From positions 682,001-746,000 of the forward strand of contig OZ176059.1 of assembly GCA_964247055.1 (NCBI GenBank): DNA of 64,000 bases. The letters run 5' to 3'. Positions 1 through 15,600 of the stretch are shown in pieces (position 1 is the first letter of the stretch; each line of letters starts with the position of its first letter). This DNA is from Paragordius varius. Its lineage: Eukaryota; Nematomorpha. Below the pieces are notes generated by a model that did not search any database, was not told the DNA's origin, and was given only the letters and a program-made list of their open reading frames with translations. The position numbers and the translations under genes are program-made.

Positions 1-341
1 TTAAGCTTAATTAAGGTGTAATGGCCATATATTTAATAAATAAAATAATATATTCGGACAAAGTTGAATAACATGCAATAAAAGTATTTAAATATTCCAA
101 ATATATGAAAATAAAATTACGTTTGCCGGGTATAAATCTTTTTACTATGGTCAAATTAATGTTATGTGCATCTATGTTAAATACACTTTATTTCATAAAC
201 GTCCTAACCATAATATATCAAATATATACGGTTTAATATTGAGTTTTTGAAAATATATATCTTTTATTGAAATTTGGGTTGCTTTAGTAACCTAGTTAAT
301 GGCGATGATAGAAATCTATACTATCTCTCATAAATGTTTAG
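1..341. other. Left edge, intron of the perlecan gene
   Basis: AT-rich sequence with no exon I can support. It ends in the acceptor AG at 340-341, just before the first perlecan exon, so it is read as the end of an intron whose upstream exon lies outside the window. Confidence 0.6.
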
Positions 342-3300
342 TTTCTCACCCACGTGTGTTTTGGAGAAAGATGTGAATCAATTACATTGTTTGCAATGTC
401 CTCCGGGCTACAGCGGAAAACGGTGTGAACGCTGCGCACCTGGCTATGAAGGATATCCCACCAAACCTGGGGACTCGTGTAAACCAATAGGTAAGGAAAT
501 GACTGTAATACAGTAATAAAAATTGAAATTATACGAACAAAACGTAAAAATATAAAGACAAATATTTTTTGAAAAGACAACCATACTTTTTAAATATTAA
601 ATTTTTTTCAATATGAATTATTGTTTAAAATTGCAAAGCATGAAATTGATATGTATGTTGGTAAAATAATTAATTATACACTTTACAATTGTGATTATAT
701 TATATATATACGAAAAAATAAGGTTTAAGTATGGTTGTCTTTAAAAAAAATATTTGTTTAATTTTTTTACGTTTTGTCCGTATAATTTCAGTTTTTACCT
801 TAATATGTGTCTATATGTAAAACATTGAGACAAAAACGTATTTTTTTCGTTTTTAATATTTTTCAGATACTACAGCTTACCTGATAAAATCCAAAAATTA
901 AATGCCTCATTTAATTTAGACATATCGGAGTGTTTTTTATTAAATATGTATCTAATGGAAAATAGATGTTAGAATTTAATTAGTTCAGATAAGCGATTAT
1001 AATTACCATAGGGATTATTGATAGTAAAAAATTAAAATATTAGTATATTAAACCTTTAGATTTTTAATTTATAAAAAAATTAAGTTAATTAACGCTTTGT
1101 TGTTGATAGTTTTTAATGCAAAATCGGACAAGCGATTTTTTTTTCATTAAACTTTAAAATTTGGCCATTTTAATTAATGACAAGTTTTTTATTAAAGTTA
1201 AACCAATGTAGAATAATAAATTTTGAATTTTTTATCAATATATCCTACAACAATATATATTAGATGTTAAAAAAATTATATTATAATCAGAATAAAGGTG
1301 CTTATCGCTTTTGCAGCGATTACTTAATTTTAAAAATCTAATATGATATCTCACTAATTTTCATGACATATTGTACATATAGTATATTTATATAATTAGA
1401 CCTAATTCTAGGATTTATAAACTCAAAATAATTTACATATATAAAAATGGTATTTTTTAGCTAAATTAAAAATTCTGACATTACTTTTATGTATAACAAA
1501 AAAACGATTACTTATGTTTACTTTTTTAAAATATTAGCACCTCGAGTTTCGCCTTCAGTTATAAGTACCCTTAAGCCACTATACCAGGTAATGCAAACAC
1601 CAATTCCGTCTCGCATTCAACCAGCAATTTGTGATATTAATGGATCTCAAAGACCTTATCCGGATCCACGAACACGTTCTTGTACATGTAAAGTATGCTA
1701 CCTTTACTACAATATAAAAGTAAATGTTATAAACTTGGTGCAGACTAAAGAGTAAAAATATATTTTTTCGGTATTATAATGATTTAACTATTTTAGGGTT
1801 AATCATGCAATTAGTATATTTCATCCGTAAAAACGTATTGTTGCATCTTTTTCAATATTAAACTTAAGCATGGCAAAATAGTTAATCCATTTTAGTTTCT
1901 CAATTTATTCGTGCATTTAAATTTGAATTAACAACATTATGCAAGGTTAAGTTGATTCTTCTAATAATATAATCAATTCATTTCACACCACCTCATTCTT
2001 AATTAGTTCAAAAAATAATTTTATTCGAAACATCTGTATACTCTTATTATTTGGAATAATTGGACGCTTCTATATGTGATTATATATTATATCAAATAAT
2101 ACGTTATATCAATTAATATGTAGATTTTATATGGTAAAACCCTCGCGTTTTTTAATACTTTTAAACTGGCATTCACCTTTTATTAGAGCGAATAACTACA
2201 TAATAATTAAACCTTAGCGATTAGTTTTTATGATAATTGTTTACAGCCGCAAAGCATAAAAATACATGATTATCAAAATTGTCAAACGAGCATGAAATAT
2301 GATGATGCATATGGAATAATTAGTTTTTCGAAAATACATTCAATTAATGTGATATATTTGATTTTAAAGGTCTATATACCATTTTCACTTCAAGAGTGTC
2401 CTTAAACATATCAAGTTGGTCCTTGAAAACTTCAATTTCTTTGTTTGTTCCTTTTATCAATCAAACCGTATATCATTCATCTATTTTATCATTTTTAACT
2501 TCTTCTCTTGCTTTAACCAGACTTTTGAATCAATATTAATCACTCAGAAACCGTATATCTTTTTAAGTTCTTAAAAAATATTTTAATGATAATAAGATAT
2601 ATAAGGTTTCTGGGTTATTAATTACAATATTTAGCTAAAAACATTTTGTATAATATTGTTGAATTGGAAAAAAAGTGATTTTCAAATGAAAAATATTTTT
2701 AAGTCAATGAATATATAATAAATCAAGAAAATTAGGTTAAGAAAGGTTAATAAATTTAAGTAAAATTTTTGGTTAAATTCGGATTTGAAAAGTTTAAGAC
2801 CAACTTGAAACGTTCAAGGACCAATTTGAAGTGTTCAAGGACACTCTTGAAGTGCAAATGGTATACTATGTATATCACTGTGTCTCTTTCAAAATAGAAT
2901 CAAGCTACTGGACCGACTTGTGCCACCTGTAAACCTGGTAGTTTTTATTTATCAGCCGCAAATCCAAATGGATGTATTGCATGTTTTTGTTCAGGCCTAA
3001 CGCGAGATTGCCAAAGTTGTCGATTGTACCGTAAAAGGGTTAGTTATTATCTGTTAATATATCTGTGTAATTTTTACCCTTGTAAAATTTTAAGAGCAGT
3101 TAAATAACCTAAATAAGTGACTTATTTATTAATTTTTTTGTAATAGAAATTATTTACTTTTTGCCGTTCCATATAATGTCACGTTTTATTCCAATTATTA
3201 CCAAATTATTGAATTGGTAAAAAGAAATTACTACATTGTAAAACAAATACTATTAACAATAAAAAATAATAAATTTTTCTTTTACATTGGGTTTTAATTT

Positions 3301-6300
3301 TATCCCTTTTCAATCATTATATTGTGAATTGAGGCATTTTTTTACTGAAAAACACTAGCTAATATATCGATAAAATATTAATTGTTTAAGAAACAAATAC
3401 GGCTTCAATCCCAATCACATCATTTAAGTGAAACTGACATACCTCTCATTTTGACTCCACAATCATCTAAAAATGTTTTGATGTATGAAGAAAAATTATC
3501 TACTTTACCATTCCATCCAAATGTAGTCATAAAGAATGAACAGGGTGTTGGCCTACTGTTTGAATTTGATACATCAAAATTATCTAATATGCAGCACTCA
3601 TCACTACCAACTATATATGCCAAAATATCTCAAGAAGAGTTTTTGGGGAATAGGGTAAATAAATGTTTTATGACAACAATCCCATAACTTTTAAAATATA
3701 CAATGCAACATAGAAAATATTAAGAAAATTTTGAAGTTTCAAATCTTCCTAGATGTTCTTATATAAGCATAATTTTTTCATATTCATATAGTAAGAATCG
3801 AATATGGACGAAACATAAAAACTTATAGAGAGATTTTTTGTTTCGATAGTCATTTACTCTTTTACTTTAATTTTTCTTATCGCCTTCATAAAATGTTTGA
3901 TTACATTATACATAATATTAGTTGCAATATACTTTTTACATTTGCAAACAAAACAGATGAGTTTATCTAAATCTAAAAGATCAATTTTAAAAAAAGTGCA
4001 GCCGTCTTTCAAAAATTCTTCTACTATTTTACGTTTTGTCTGTAATATTAATTTTTACTATCTATATATATATATATATATTATATATATATATAATATA
4101 TATATAATGATAAATTATAAGAATTGTTATAATTATTATAGATTACTTCTTATGGCGGAGAATTTTCTTATGATTTGACATACAATGGTGGGGGGAGGTT
4201 AAGTCCAGATCCCGAAATAATAATTGCGGTAATTTATATCCGAAATATACAAAAACTTTGTTTTTTTATTGTTTTCAAAATTCTTAAACTTTGATCCCTT
4301 TTATTAATTCAATCATTATAATTTATATAAATTGTTTAGCACAGGGGTGTCAACACAAATGGCTTTGCGTGCCGCACCTTCGGATCAAAAATCTGAAGGG
4401 CAGCATTCGCAAAAATAGTTGGCATTAACAAATATGTTATTAAATTTTTTTAATGTAAAAACTACTTTTTTTTATCACTTTTTTTAGTTCATTGCCGAAA
4501 TTAGGAAACTTTTATTCAGAAAATTTGTTTAAGACAATCAATATAACTTAGATTTTATATTTAAATTTTTCGCAGGCGACAAAAATAATTTAGACGACCG
4601 CTTGCCAACTGCACTCGTGTTTGACATCCCTCGTTTAGCACAAAACACAATATATTCTTACGGCTTATTTACTTTTTACGGCTATTTACCGATTCTGTAA
4701 AAAAAACAACGGAATCGGACCTAGAACCAACATTTGTTTAAACCGGAACCAATAACGATTAAAGTTTACATCCTTATAAATGTATAAAAATTACTACATA
4801 AATATATATGCAGGGCAATGGATTGCAATTAAATTTGATACCGACCACTGCGCCAATACCAATAGGGAGAAATGTTCAACGTACAATCAAATTTTATGAG
4901 GTAAAATTTCTTTGTCATTACAATTTCTTACTTTATCATTCATCAAATTTAATTATAAAATCAAGTTTTACATTTTTATATCTATCACGAAATCAATAAC
5001 ACAGCAACCCTTTTAAAATATTAATCGAATTACCATACAAATGACATTAAAATAGACAAATCTTTACAAAATTCATATATTGATCATTTTATCCATTATT
5101 ACGAAATCTTTTGATATTTTTTATTTTATATGCAGAATTATTGGAAAAAACCGGACCATAGTCAAGCTACTAGAGAGGATCTCATGACTGTTTTGTCTAA
5201 TATAGAAGTTGTCCTTATCCGAATCACACATTATAATCACACTCAAAGCGTTAGGTAGGTTATTTATAAAATTTACGATATAAAATGATTTTTATCAACG
5301 AATACACTATATGTTAATTGAATTATAAAAAACTTTAGAATATCAAACTTTATCTTGGATACAACAAGTGATACACCATCCTCCTCGCATAATGCTCGTA
5401 ATTTAGCTTTGACTGTAGAAGAATGCCGATGTCCAAACGGTTATACAGGGTTATCTTGTGAGGTATAAAAAATTATATTTTTTCTTAATAATAATAATAT
5501 TACAAATATGTTTTTTAGTTACATTGCATTTTTAGTTAATATTTTAATTTTATTTTTACGTTTAACAAAGATTTGTATTAATTGAAAATTCACTTTATTT
5601 ATTCAATTATAGCTGAATTATGATAATATTATTTCATACCATTTACAGTTCAAATTCACCATTTAACAACTCAAATTTACCATTAAACAATTTAAATTCC
5701 TCGAACAATTCAAATTCACCCTAAAATAAATTATGTTTTTTAAGATTAAAAATTACCTATATTTTTGTTATATTTTTAAAAATTAAAATTTCGTTTAAAA
5801 TTGATATAATCCTGAAAAAGGAATAAACTATGCCATAAGAATATATTTCTTATTTATGATGAGTTACATTAGCCCAAAAACTAATTTATTTTTAGGGTGA
5901 ATTTGAATTGTTTAAGGGTGAATTTAAATTGTTCGAGGATAAATTTGAATTGTAAATTGATTGATAAATTTTAAAATTAATGCACCTTTTGACAAAAAAG
6001 TATGCGTAAAAATAATTAATTAACGCATTTGCTTATAAATAATAAAATTTAATTTATAGCAATGTGCCAATGGATACACCAGACAAACTCCATACAAAAA
6101 AGGTCAACCATATAGGCCACATTGTAAGGCTTGTTCTTGTAATCGAAGATCTCAATCTTGCCATCCAGAAACTGGACTATGCACGGTATATGAAAAGGGT
6201 CAAAAAAATATTAGCGGATAAAAACCGAATTTTAAATTAAATAAATTTTTTTCCACGATTTATAAATCATCCATCAATCTTTTCATACATATACAGAACT

Positions 6301-6649
6301 GTGTTAATTCTACCGGTGCTAATTGTGAAACTTGTAAACCCGGATTCTATGGACAGAGAGATAGCTTGTGTTATCCATGTCCTTGTCCCTCTTTTCATGG
6401 GTAATATATTACTTACTTATAATAAACTAATTAAAAGTTAATCACATGTAGCAAAATTAAAGAAGGGAGTTTTTTTAGTTAATCATCAAGGGTTAATTCA
6501 ATCCATTTCATAAAAAGGGAAAGAATGTGGGCGGTTATAACTAATCTCGATTTTTGGTTTTAAGATTTGTGTGCTAAAAAATATTTTAACCAGTTAAAAT
6601 TGAAATACTCCAAATTACATATCAATTTTAGCGAAATCTCTAATCCTAA

Positions 6650-6697
<48 letters not shown>

Positions 6698-9600
6698 TAT
6701 ATAATGCGAAACATGTTTATAATTTTATCAAGCTTTTTTTAAGTGCCTGTATTTTTATAAGTAAACGATAAAACTTAGAATTTTATTATGTTTTACGCAC
6801 TGATCAAATTTTTTCCTAAGCGTTTTATTATGCAGCATACACACAAACGCGAGTAAGTTTAGATTGGTAGTATAATTCATTATGTTTGACCGATAGCATG
6901 CCAAGGGCATTATTTATGAATAAGAGTAATTGCTCTTATTGTTAGTTAATAAGGCTCTTTGCTACATTCTGGAACTAAAATAAAGGAGGCTGTATATTTA
7001 GAAACATGTAAAACACTTCATAAATGTTAAATAATATTTGTTTAACCTAATCTGATATCGCCTAAGAGTCATTATTAAGAGTTGGTATTTTTAAAACTTT
7101 ATATATATATAATTTACAATTCTACCCAAAATAACACAATAGTATTTATCAAAACATATTAGTGTCCAGTGTGTAAATAATATCTTTTTTCAGTTAAAAG
7201 CAACACATTTTCTTCAAACACCTGATTTCCATTTAAACGGAACTAAAAATGTTGCGTTTGCTTGAAAAATATTGCTTTTAAATGACAAAGTGTTTTTTCT
7301 GACTAAAAAATGGTATACAAGTATACTGATTATACTGATATTGTTATTTTTAGGTCCAAAAAACTTAAAAAACAAATATATATATATATATATATATATG
7401 CAGTCATGTATCCTTTATTTTATCGAAAATTTATTTTTTTTCCCGTTAAATGGGTATAAATATTTTGTAAAGAATGGTAAAGACACGAGCTCTATGGATT
7501 CTTATACTTTTTTGATGAATATGAAATGGTTAAGACCCTAAGCTCTTGTTTTTTTCCATTCTTTACCAAATATTTATACCCATTTAAGGAAAAAAAATAA
7601 ATTTTTGATAAAATAAAGGATACTTGACTGTATATATATTAAAAATATTATCGTACAATGTTTATAGGCAAGTACCAAGCTGTCACATAGATTATCGCGA
7701 TCGACAAATCACTTGCGACAAATGTCCAGTCGGCAACACTGGGCGTAGATGCGAAAGGTCATTACAGTTTTCTAATTACTTTATAAATTTTTAATGCTCA
7801 ATGTTTTAAATAATTTGTCATTTAATTAGCACATTCTTAGGGAAAAAAATTCTGAAAAATATATAAAAATAAAACCATGGAATTGTAAAATGTTGGTATA
7901 TTTTTATATAATTTTTCGCAACGTGTACAGATATTTAAATGAATCCCGAGTCTTTTATCCAAATATATATCAAAGTTCTTATCATCACAGGATTAGGAAA
8001 AGATATTCCACTTTCAAGTTGTTAAATGTTTTATATATTAACTGTTTGTTTGTCCGTAAAATGTTTATTGTATGTTGCTAAGTGCCTGGTGTTTATTTAA
8101 GAGTATTATAAATTATCTATGAATGCTGTAATGGGATAGGTTATATGTATAATTCCTGCTACAAGTTTTTAACCGTATTTTCAATGTGTTCCTTTTTATT
8201 ACCATTAGCATCTCAAATTCACCCCCAAACAATTTAAATTCACCCCCAAACAATTTAAATTCACCTTACATGTTTTTAAATATTAAAAATTACCCATTAT
8301 TTTGATATTTTGTCGTCTAAAATTATAATATGAAAAAATAAAAAATGCCGTAAAGAAATATGGCACATAAATGATGTGTTATATTAGCCCCAATAAACAA
8401 AATTTATTTTTAGGGTGAATTTGAGTTGTTCAAGTGTGTCAATTTTAAATGTTATATATAAAATATATATTAAAATAAAATAATATCAAGTTTTTTTATA
8501 GATGTCATCCACCATATATATCTCATCCATTGGATCGAACGAAATGTTTTTTACCCGAACCTTCTGTTTCCCAAAGGGGTATATAATAATTTATAGCACA
8601 AAATAATTTTTACCTATAAACATGCGTAATTAATCAACCACCTATACGCTTTTTTATTAAAAGTTAATCCATAAAGAAAACTATAAAGTTTTTTAATGAT
8701 ACAAAAAACGACAATACAAATCATAAGGTAAAATTATTTGTTTTCCTCACTGTATGATTTAAATAAATATATTTTTTTTTTGATAATGGCGCTTAATCAT
8801 CAAAATATTTGATTTTATTGTAGCAGATCAATTCATTAGGGTCAACCTTATTCTATAAAATTTTAATTAATAAAAAAGCAATAATTAGTAAAGATTTGAG
8901 TGTACATTCATTTATATTTACCTTTTTTAGCACAAAATGCGCCGCCACCCCATCCACCCTCACCGCTGTCAAGGCCATCTCGGGCCCGTATCATTGTGAA
9001 TGAACCAAGACAGTTACATGTCAAACAGGGTGATACAGCTACATTCGTTTGTAACATAATAGATGATGTATGCTCTTAAAAACAATATATTCGATTATTT
9101 AAAAAAAATATGTTCTTGGTTAAATTTAACGCAACCCCCTTATAAATTTTAGATAATATATATATATAAATTAAAAAAGGGTGTAATTTTAAGCTTTATA
9201 TAAAATTTGATTATATATTATATTTATTTAATTTATTTTATAGGAACCGAACCAGAGAAATACGGTATTTTTTTTACTCTTCATTTCATTATTGATACCA
9301 TCGTAATTTATTTTTTATTTGGTTTAATTGGAATACGTTATAAATGCAACTTTTATCTTTGATTAATACCTTTAACCTCTCCATTCTTACTATAAATAAT
9401 AATTGCCCATTAATATACATTTGGGAAATTCAAATGAATTTTAAACTTTAATATACAATTTACAGTAAAAATTGAAATTATACGGACAAAACGTAAAAAT
9501 ATAAGGACGAATATTTTTTTCCAAAAACAACCATCCCTACTTTTTAACCATTATTTCTTCTTGTATAATCTTTTTAATTACAATTGTAGTATATAAAATT

Positions 9601-12600
9601 ATTTGTGTTATTAATATATATTTCTTTATCATCATTTGCCATTTTGAACAATGAGTTATATACATGTATATATATATATATAAGAAAATTGAAATTTAAC
9701 AATTATCATTGTCTTTTGTAGAAAAAAATATTTGTCTTTATATTTTTTTACGTTTTGTCCGTATAGTTTCTTCAATTTTTACGGTATTTTTACTGATTTT
9801 AGCAAACACCATTCCAACTAACCTGGTTCAAATTAAACCCTAGAGATGGAACTGGGTATACATCTCTACCAGCGCATAGATCTGAAGACCGTATCGGTGT
9901 ACTAAAGATAAGGGATGTTCAACCCTCAGATACGGGTCTGTATGCTTGTCAAGCGACTGATGGACGTCAAAGGCTAGAAGCACATGCTAAACTTGAAGTT
10001 AATCGAGGTATAAATATAACGAAAAAATGTAGATTTATGCGGTTAAAATAAAATTATAAAGACAAAATATAAAAATAAGGGACATATAAGCCAATTTTAA
10101 AGAGAACTGGTATTCAAAATTATGTACAGTAACACGGAAAATAGATTTATTTATACACGGTAAAAATTTATTTATATAAAGAACAATGGATATATAAAAG
10201 AAGGAATTTTACAATTTTTTTTTAAAATAGAACCATATTTTCAAAACTTTCATTTTCCATAGTATTGCACCTTTTGTTTTGGATTTAGTATATAGACAAT
10301 TAAATTGGTAATTAATCTATTTTATATTTTTCAAACGTAATCTCATGGGTTATGTAAAAAAAATCAAGGATCAAAAATTTTTAGTTTATATGTTGTCTTC
10401 CTAATTTTAATTGTCACTCTATTATCCAAATTTAATTATTTTTTTTATAATTATTCTAGACATCGTTAAATTTATGAATATAAAATACGTATTAAATTTA
10501 TTAGGATATTCAACTACAATGAGCACTATAAGTAGTGGTGGTGGTGGTGGTGGTGTACCTAAAATCCATATTTTTCCAACGCTAATTAATGCCAAACAGG
10601 GGGAAACTGTTTCATTCGATTGCAAATATGGTCATTCATCTGCAACATCATCTCCGAGCAATACACGTATCCAGTGGTATAAACACAATGGGGCATTACC
10701 ACCCCGAAATTCTGTAATATATTTATTTAGATTGCAATAATAGATTATCCCGTTTATTTTTGAATAAGAGAATTTTAATAATGTTTTATAATGTTTTTTT
10801 TGCTAAATAAACAGATTCAAAACTCCAAGTTAACATTGGAGGCCTTAACACCATCCGATTCAGGACTGTATGTTTGTGAAGTTTATAGCCCATATGGTCA
10901 TTATAGAGCCACGGCCCGTTTATTGGTTGATTTTAATAGAGGTAGTTGGTTAATTTATATGACATTTTTTTTATAAAATTAAGAAGTTATTGTTGTATTA
11001 CAAAACTAAAATGTATCCATATATATATATACACAAAAACATGATTATGCAAATAGTGGCACATTTTCAACCATTATTATACACTGTCTTAATTAAGATT
11101 ATCCATTATTCCTGACAATATTTGAAGTGGATATTACTGAGAAAATAAATTAGAATGAATTATTAACCTTCCTGTAGATATATCTCATTTTTTAAGGATT
11201 AATATCTATCCCCACCGCCAGCGCTTGCTTATTTCATAATACTACCATAAAAAAATTATATTACATAAACTGAATTATATTAAATTAAATAATATTAAGT
11301 ATTTTAAATTTCGTATTTTAAATCCTTTTTACGTGTACTACTTTGTGTTTTTGCCTTAAAAAGAACACAGTCCAAGGATACATGCCGGTTCACCCGATAA
11401 CACTTGGATTCGATCCCGTGATCAACATCACCTAAGACCAATGGTCGTAAGGCATACTACACCCCTACTTTACTCATCTACATCCCCTTCATTGTATCCA
11501 AGGTTTATATCACCTTACCTACAAACTATAACTATGCCACACCGTATTCTTAACAACGAATATAGTAATAATAATAATAGACAACAACAAAGTGGTAATG
11601 AGAACAATGGTCAAGAATATTTATACAGTTTGCAACCTAAGATAACTACTTTGACGGAATTGATTGATACCATAAGCACTAGCACGACACCCTATGGACA
11701 AATGTTGAAAAATGAACAAATGTACGTTTATCATTCATTAAAATAGTTTTACTACTGCCTTTATCATTTAAACTCCTATGAGATCAGCTATTAATGTTTT
11801 AAAAATCAATTTAAACTATAAAATTGTTGCCTGGAATTACACAATTAAGATTTAGAATTTGTTTTGGTATTTTTACCCTTTTTCTGTTTTTTATTCTTAA
11901 CTTATATTAATTTTCCATTAACAGTGAAAGAACAGAAATGGTAAATATTGGTAAAACGATATACATCCTATTACATTTTTCAGAAACTCAAAATTAAATT
12001 GAAAGCTCTAAGGTTAAACCGCAAGTTTAAAGATGAATTTAAAATTGTTTAAATTTTTAAGGCTGAATCGGGATGAAGGGCCAGATTTAAATTTTCGAGT
12101 GTGTGGATAACAAATATTAGTAAATGAAAGGTCTATGTTGCTATACCTACTACTACTATTATTTAGGCATCCATTGGAGAATAAAGACGTATCTCTAACT
12201 TTATTAGCGCCGAGCCATAGAGTTATCACAACAATCTCTAACGATATAATTGGTGGTGAATATCATGACAAAGAAGCGCTAATTTTAACCAATCGTAATG
12301 AGAATGAAACAAATTTTTTTACAACACCTTTAACACCCATCCAATCTGTTACATATACACCTATGGTTCAAATTAACCCACAAGATTTAATGCTAACCCC
12401 AGGATCCACTGCCCTCCTAAACTGCCAAGTCAGAGGCAATCCAATCCCAGTTATGCAGTGGATTAGGGCAGATGGAAGTCCGATTCGATCTTCACACCAG
12501 GTTTTTTTTCAAACGAATTGCTATGAAATGTTTTGTAGAATTTAACAATTATTTTTAATCGCATATATACCATTTACAATTCAAGTTTACCCTCAAATAA

Positions 12601-15600
12601 CTTATATGCTTTTTAAGATTAAAAATACCTATATTTTTGTATATTTTCAATAAATGAAATTTGGTTTAAAATTAAAATAATGCTGAAATTTTATATTAAT
12701 AATTAATTATATTACTTTGAAAACACATAATTTATTTTAAGGTGAATATTAATTGTTCAAGGTTAAATTTGAACTGTAAATGGTAATATATCATATTATT
12801 GCAATTGAAAATTATGGAATCTATAAAATTTAAAATGTGAACTGCAAATATTTTGTCCATAAGAAAAACCATATTATTTAAGTTTAATTTTATTTAATGT
12901 TTTGCTATAGTTTCGGGTTGCGAAATTGATAGAATAGAAATTTTTTTAATTTTATAACACACAATCGTAATCATATAAAAGGTTATACAAAATAACACTA
13001 GTCGACAAATTTAGACATTTTTAAGCACCACCACTCAAACTTTTTAAATTATGACTAAACTTAGTGTTTTAAAACCGAATTTGAAAAAAATTTTGATCCC
13101 GCCAATCAGAATTTTGAAATTTTATAGGTTTTTCAATTTTTCAAAAACAAGAGAAAATCGAGATAAAATTAAATATAACTTTATAATAAAATGTTATTAT
13201 ATTATAAACTTAATATCATTAAATAAAGCGTTTTAAACTCTATCTTTTGAATATAAATATGTCATTTAAATATCAGAGAGAAAAAAATATACGGACTTAA
13301 ACGTCAAAATTTAGTCTTTTTTTTTCAAGTAAATTTTTATCACATATAAAATTTTTTTAAAAAAATACTAAAAAAGGCATTCTATGGTTTAAACCTTCGG
13401 CTTTCAGAAAGGCTATATTTTTTTGTTACATTTCGTTCTTTCGAGTACTTATTAGACTTTTTCTCTTGAGTTGGTTCTTATAAAAAATCCTTAATTTATA
13501 CCTAGTGAATATACCTTATTTTCTTAAAATTATTGGTTGTTTTGTATTTTGAATTTCAGATGGATGTTGTGTAGCCACTTTTAGTAGAATTTACTGTTAT
13601 GGGGTTGGACCATTTGTATTTACCTAATTTATATTCAATTTAATTGTAGAATTTATCTAAGAATTGGTTAATTTGACATGTCAATTTGCATGAATTTTGC
13701 TTGAAAGTCTCTATTATCAGGCTTTACGATAACTTATAGTTATCTTTGCCATATCTGGCATAATTATAGGATCGCTTGGGGGATATGGAGAGCTTGTGCA
13801 GCCGCCCATATCTATCACACTATACATAAGCCCCTTTAAGATTTTTAATACTTTGGCTCTTAGCTTGTTTAGTATCTTATTTAATGCCTAGAATTTTGTT
13901 ATTCATGCATGGAATATTACTTGTATCGACTTGTTCGTTTGAATATTTAAACATATGTACACGAAGAATGATTGTTATTTTTAAATTAAATACAAATTTA
14001 AAAATTAAATTTCGGGAAAATCCTATTGGTGGCCTCACTTTTCTTTTTTGTTTTGGCCTTTCTATGCCATTAGGTATCAGAAAATGCAAAAATAATGGGG
14101 TGGTGCAAAACCTTGTTGAGCAGTGTAATAAATGATAATAAATATCTATATCGTTTAAAAAATTTATTTTACAGTATATTATTAAATGATAATTAAAAAT
14201 ATGTTATTATGATATAGGTATATATGTTTAAAAACAAAAATTTAACTTATTTTTCTAACTCTAGCAATATGAAACATATTTGAGAATAGTGGATGCCCAA
14301 GAAGAAGATTCTGGCGTATATCTGTGTAGAGCTTCCAATTACCTTGGTTCTGCACAAGCCAAAGCCACACTCAAAATTAAAAGTATGAATAGCATTAAAA
14401 CTAATATATTTTAGATGTGAATTTTAGCAATGAGTTTTTTAAATAAGGTTAAAAATAAAAACTTGTCTACAAGCAAAATGAAAAATATGGTACTTTACAT
14501 TTCTCACGGTAACCATTGCACATTAATATGGATGAATGTGGATAATTTAACAAAAAAATGACTGAACTGGCACACATTGATAAATAAAATAATAACCATT
14601 GTATTAACCTTTTCCGTAAAAATTCTTTAGATAGATAGATAGATAGATAACTGTTGCCGAGGGGCCGTCGTGACGGTGTTTATGTATTTAATCATTGCAT
14701 TAAAGGATTTTTTGTTTAACCAGTCCTCTGTAGGTCTTGGGTAATATTTTTGTCCCATGTTATTGCTGGATGACCAACTCTGTTTTATTTGTTTGGCTAA
14801 AAGTTTGTTATTATTTTTATCCAATTATTGTTACCTAATCTTTGAATGTGACAGTAGTAGCTGAATCTACGGATTTGGATATATTTTGAGATTGGTAGGA
14901 TTTGTTTATCATAAGTTGTTTGCTTAAATGTATTTATCATTCTTTGTTCCATATTATCCAGCATATTTTCCTGTGTTTAACTTATTTGCCATGTTTCGCA
15001 AAGAACAATTTTACATTGCTATACATTTTTGATTGATTAAACCATTATCCTATGTTGTATATAGAAGAGAATCCACCAGCTCTGTCCATACATCCTTCCA
15101 ATATCCAAACTATTAAAGTCGGACAACAAGCCCAATTCGATTGCCGTATGAAACAGGATTCCTTACCACAATCTGATAGTCATATTGTGTGGAAACGTGT
15201 GGGGAAAGCTATTAATCCTTTGACAACACAGGTATGAAAAAATGTGTACGAATATTTTCAAACCATATTTTACAGTAAAAACTGAAATTTAACGGACAAA
15301 ACGTAAAAATATAAAGACAAATATTTTTTTTCAAAGCCACCATACTTTTCAAACCTTGTTTTATCCTATAATAATCATATAACAATTGTAAAATAATGGA
15401 TTGTGTTACCAATATGCATCTCAATTTCATACTTAAAAATTTTATACATTAATTTATTTTTTAAAAATTAACATTAAAAAAGTATGGCTGTCTTTGAAAA
15501 AAATATTTGCCTTTATAATTTTACGTTTTTCCGTATAACATTTTATTTTACAGCAATAATTTTAAAATGATTAAATTGAAAATTTATTTTTATTTAAAGG

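Larger units (their letters stand above)
342..3038 (+). other. Laminin EGF-like repeats before the laminin IV domain
   Basis: Three exons carry Cys-rich laminin-EGF repeats. Visible motifs are CLQCPPGYSGKRCERCAPGY (exon 342-490), YPDPRTRSCTCK ending exon 1538-1692, and TGPTCATCKPGSFYL with CIACFCSG in exon 2898-3038. The last is the usual lead-in to a perlecan/laminin L4 module. The split EGF repeats agree in phase (G|CA, then phase 0). Confidence 0.85.
3391..5390 (+). other. Laminin IV type A (domain B) module of the perlecan gene
   Basis: Five exons (3391-3654, 4142-4228, 4814-4900, 5136-5254, and the start of 5339-5462) encode a beta-rich module of about 190 residues. Recognisable steps are YAKISQEEFLGNR, then ITSYGGEFSYDLTY, then GNGLQLNLIP, REDLMTVLSNIEVVLIR, and the closing ISNFILDT. 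The order and spacing are those of laminin IV domains in perlecan and laminin alpha/gamma chains. Two sequon-like NHT/NAR stretches lie near the end; only NHT fits N-glycosylation. Confidence 0.85.
5391..8578 (+). other. Laminin EGF-like repeats after the laminin IV domain
   Basis: Exons 5339-5462, 6060-6185, 6297-6400, 7668-7757 and 8502-8578 encode laminin-EGF repeats: CRCPNGYTGLSCEQCANGY, CKACSCNRRSQSCHPETGLC, GANCETCKPGFYG, CDKCPVGNTGRRCERC. The last repeat ends in a CHPPYISHP segment and a Pro-rich hinge that leads into the first Ig domain. Confidence 0.85.
12311..14382 (+). other. Perlecan Ig domain 3
   Basis: Exon 12167-12500 holds the B-strand Cys (ALLNCQVRGNPIP) and core Trp (VMQWIRADG). 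Exon 14265-14382 holds DSGVYLCRASNYLG. The intron between them, 12501-14264, is about 1.76 kb and contains a MITE and a richer stretch of unknown origin at about 13560-14110. Confidence 0.8.

Noticed and set aside
10536-10540. Alternative acceptor near the Gly run before Ig 2
   Set aside because: Its phase does not match the upstream donor; the acceptor at 10505 does.
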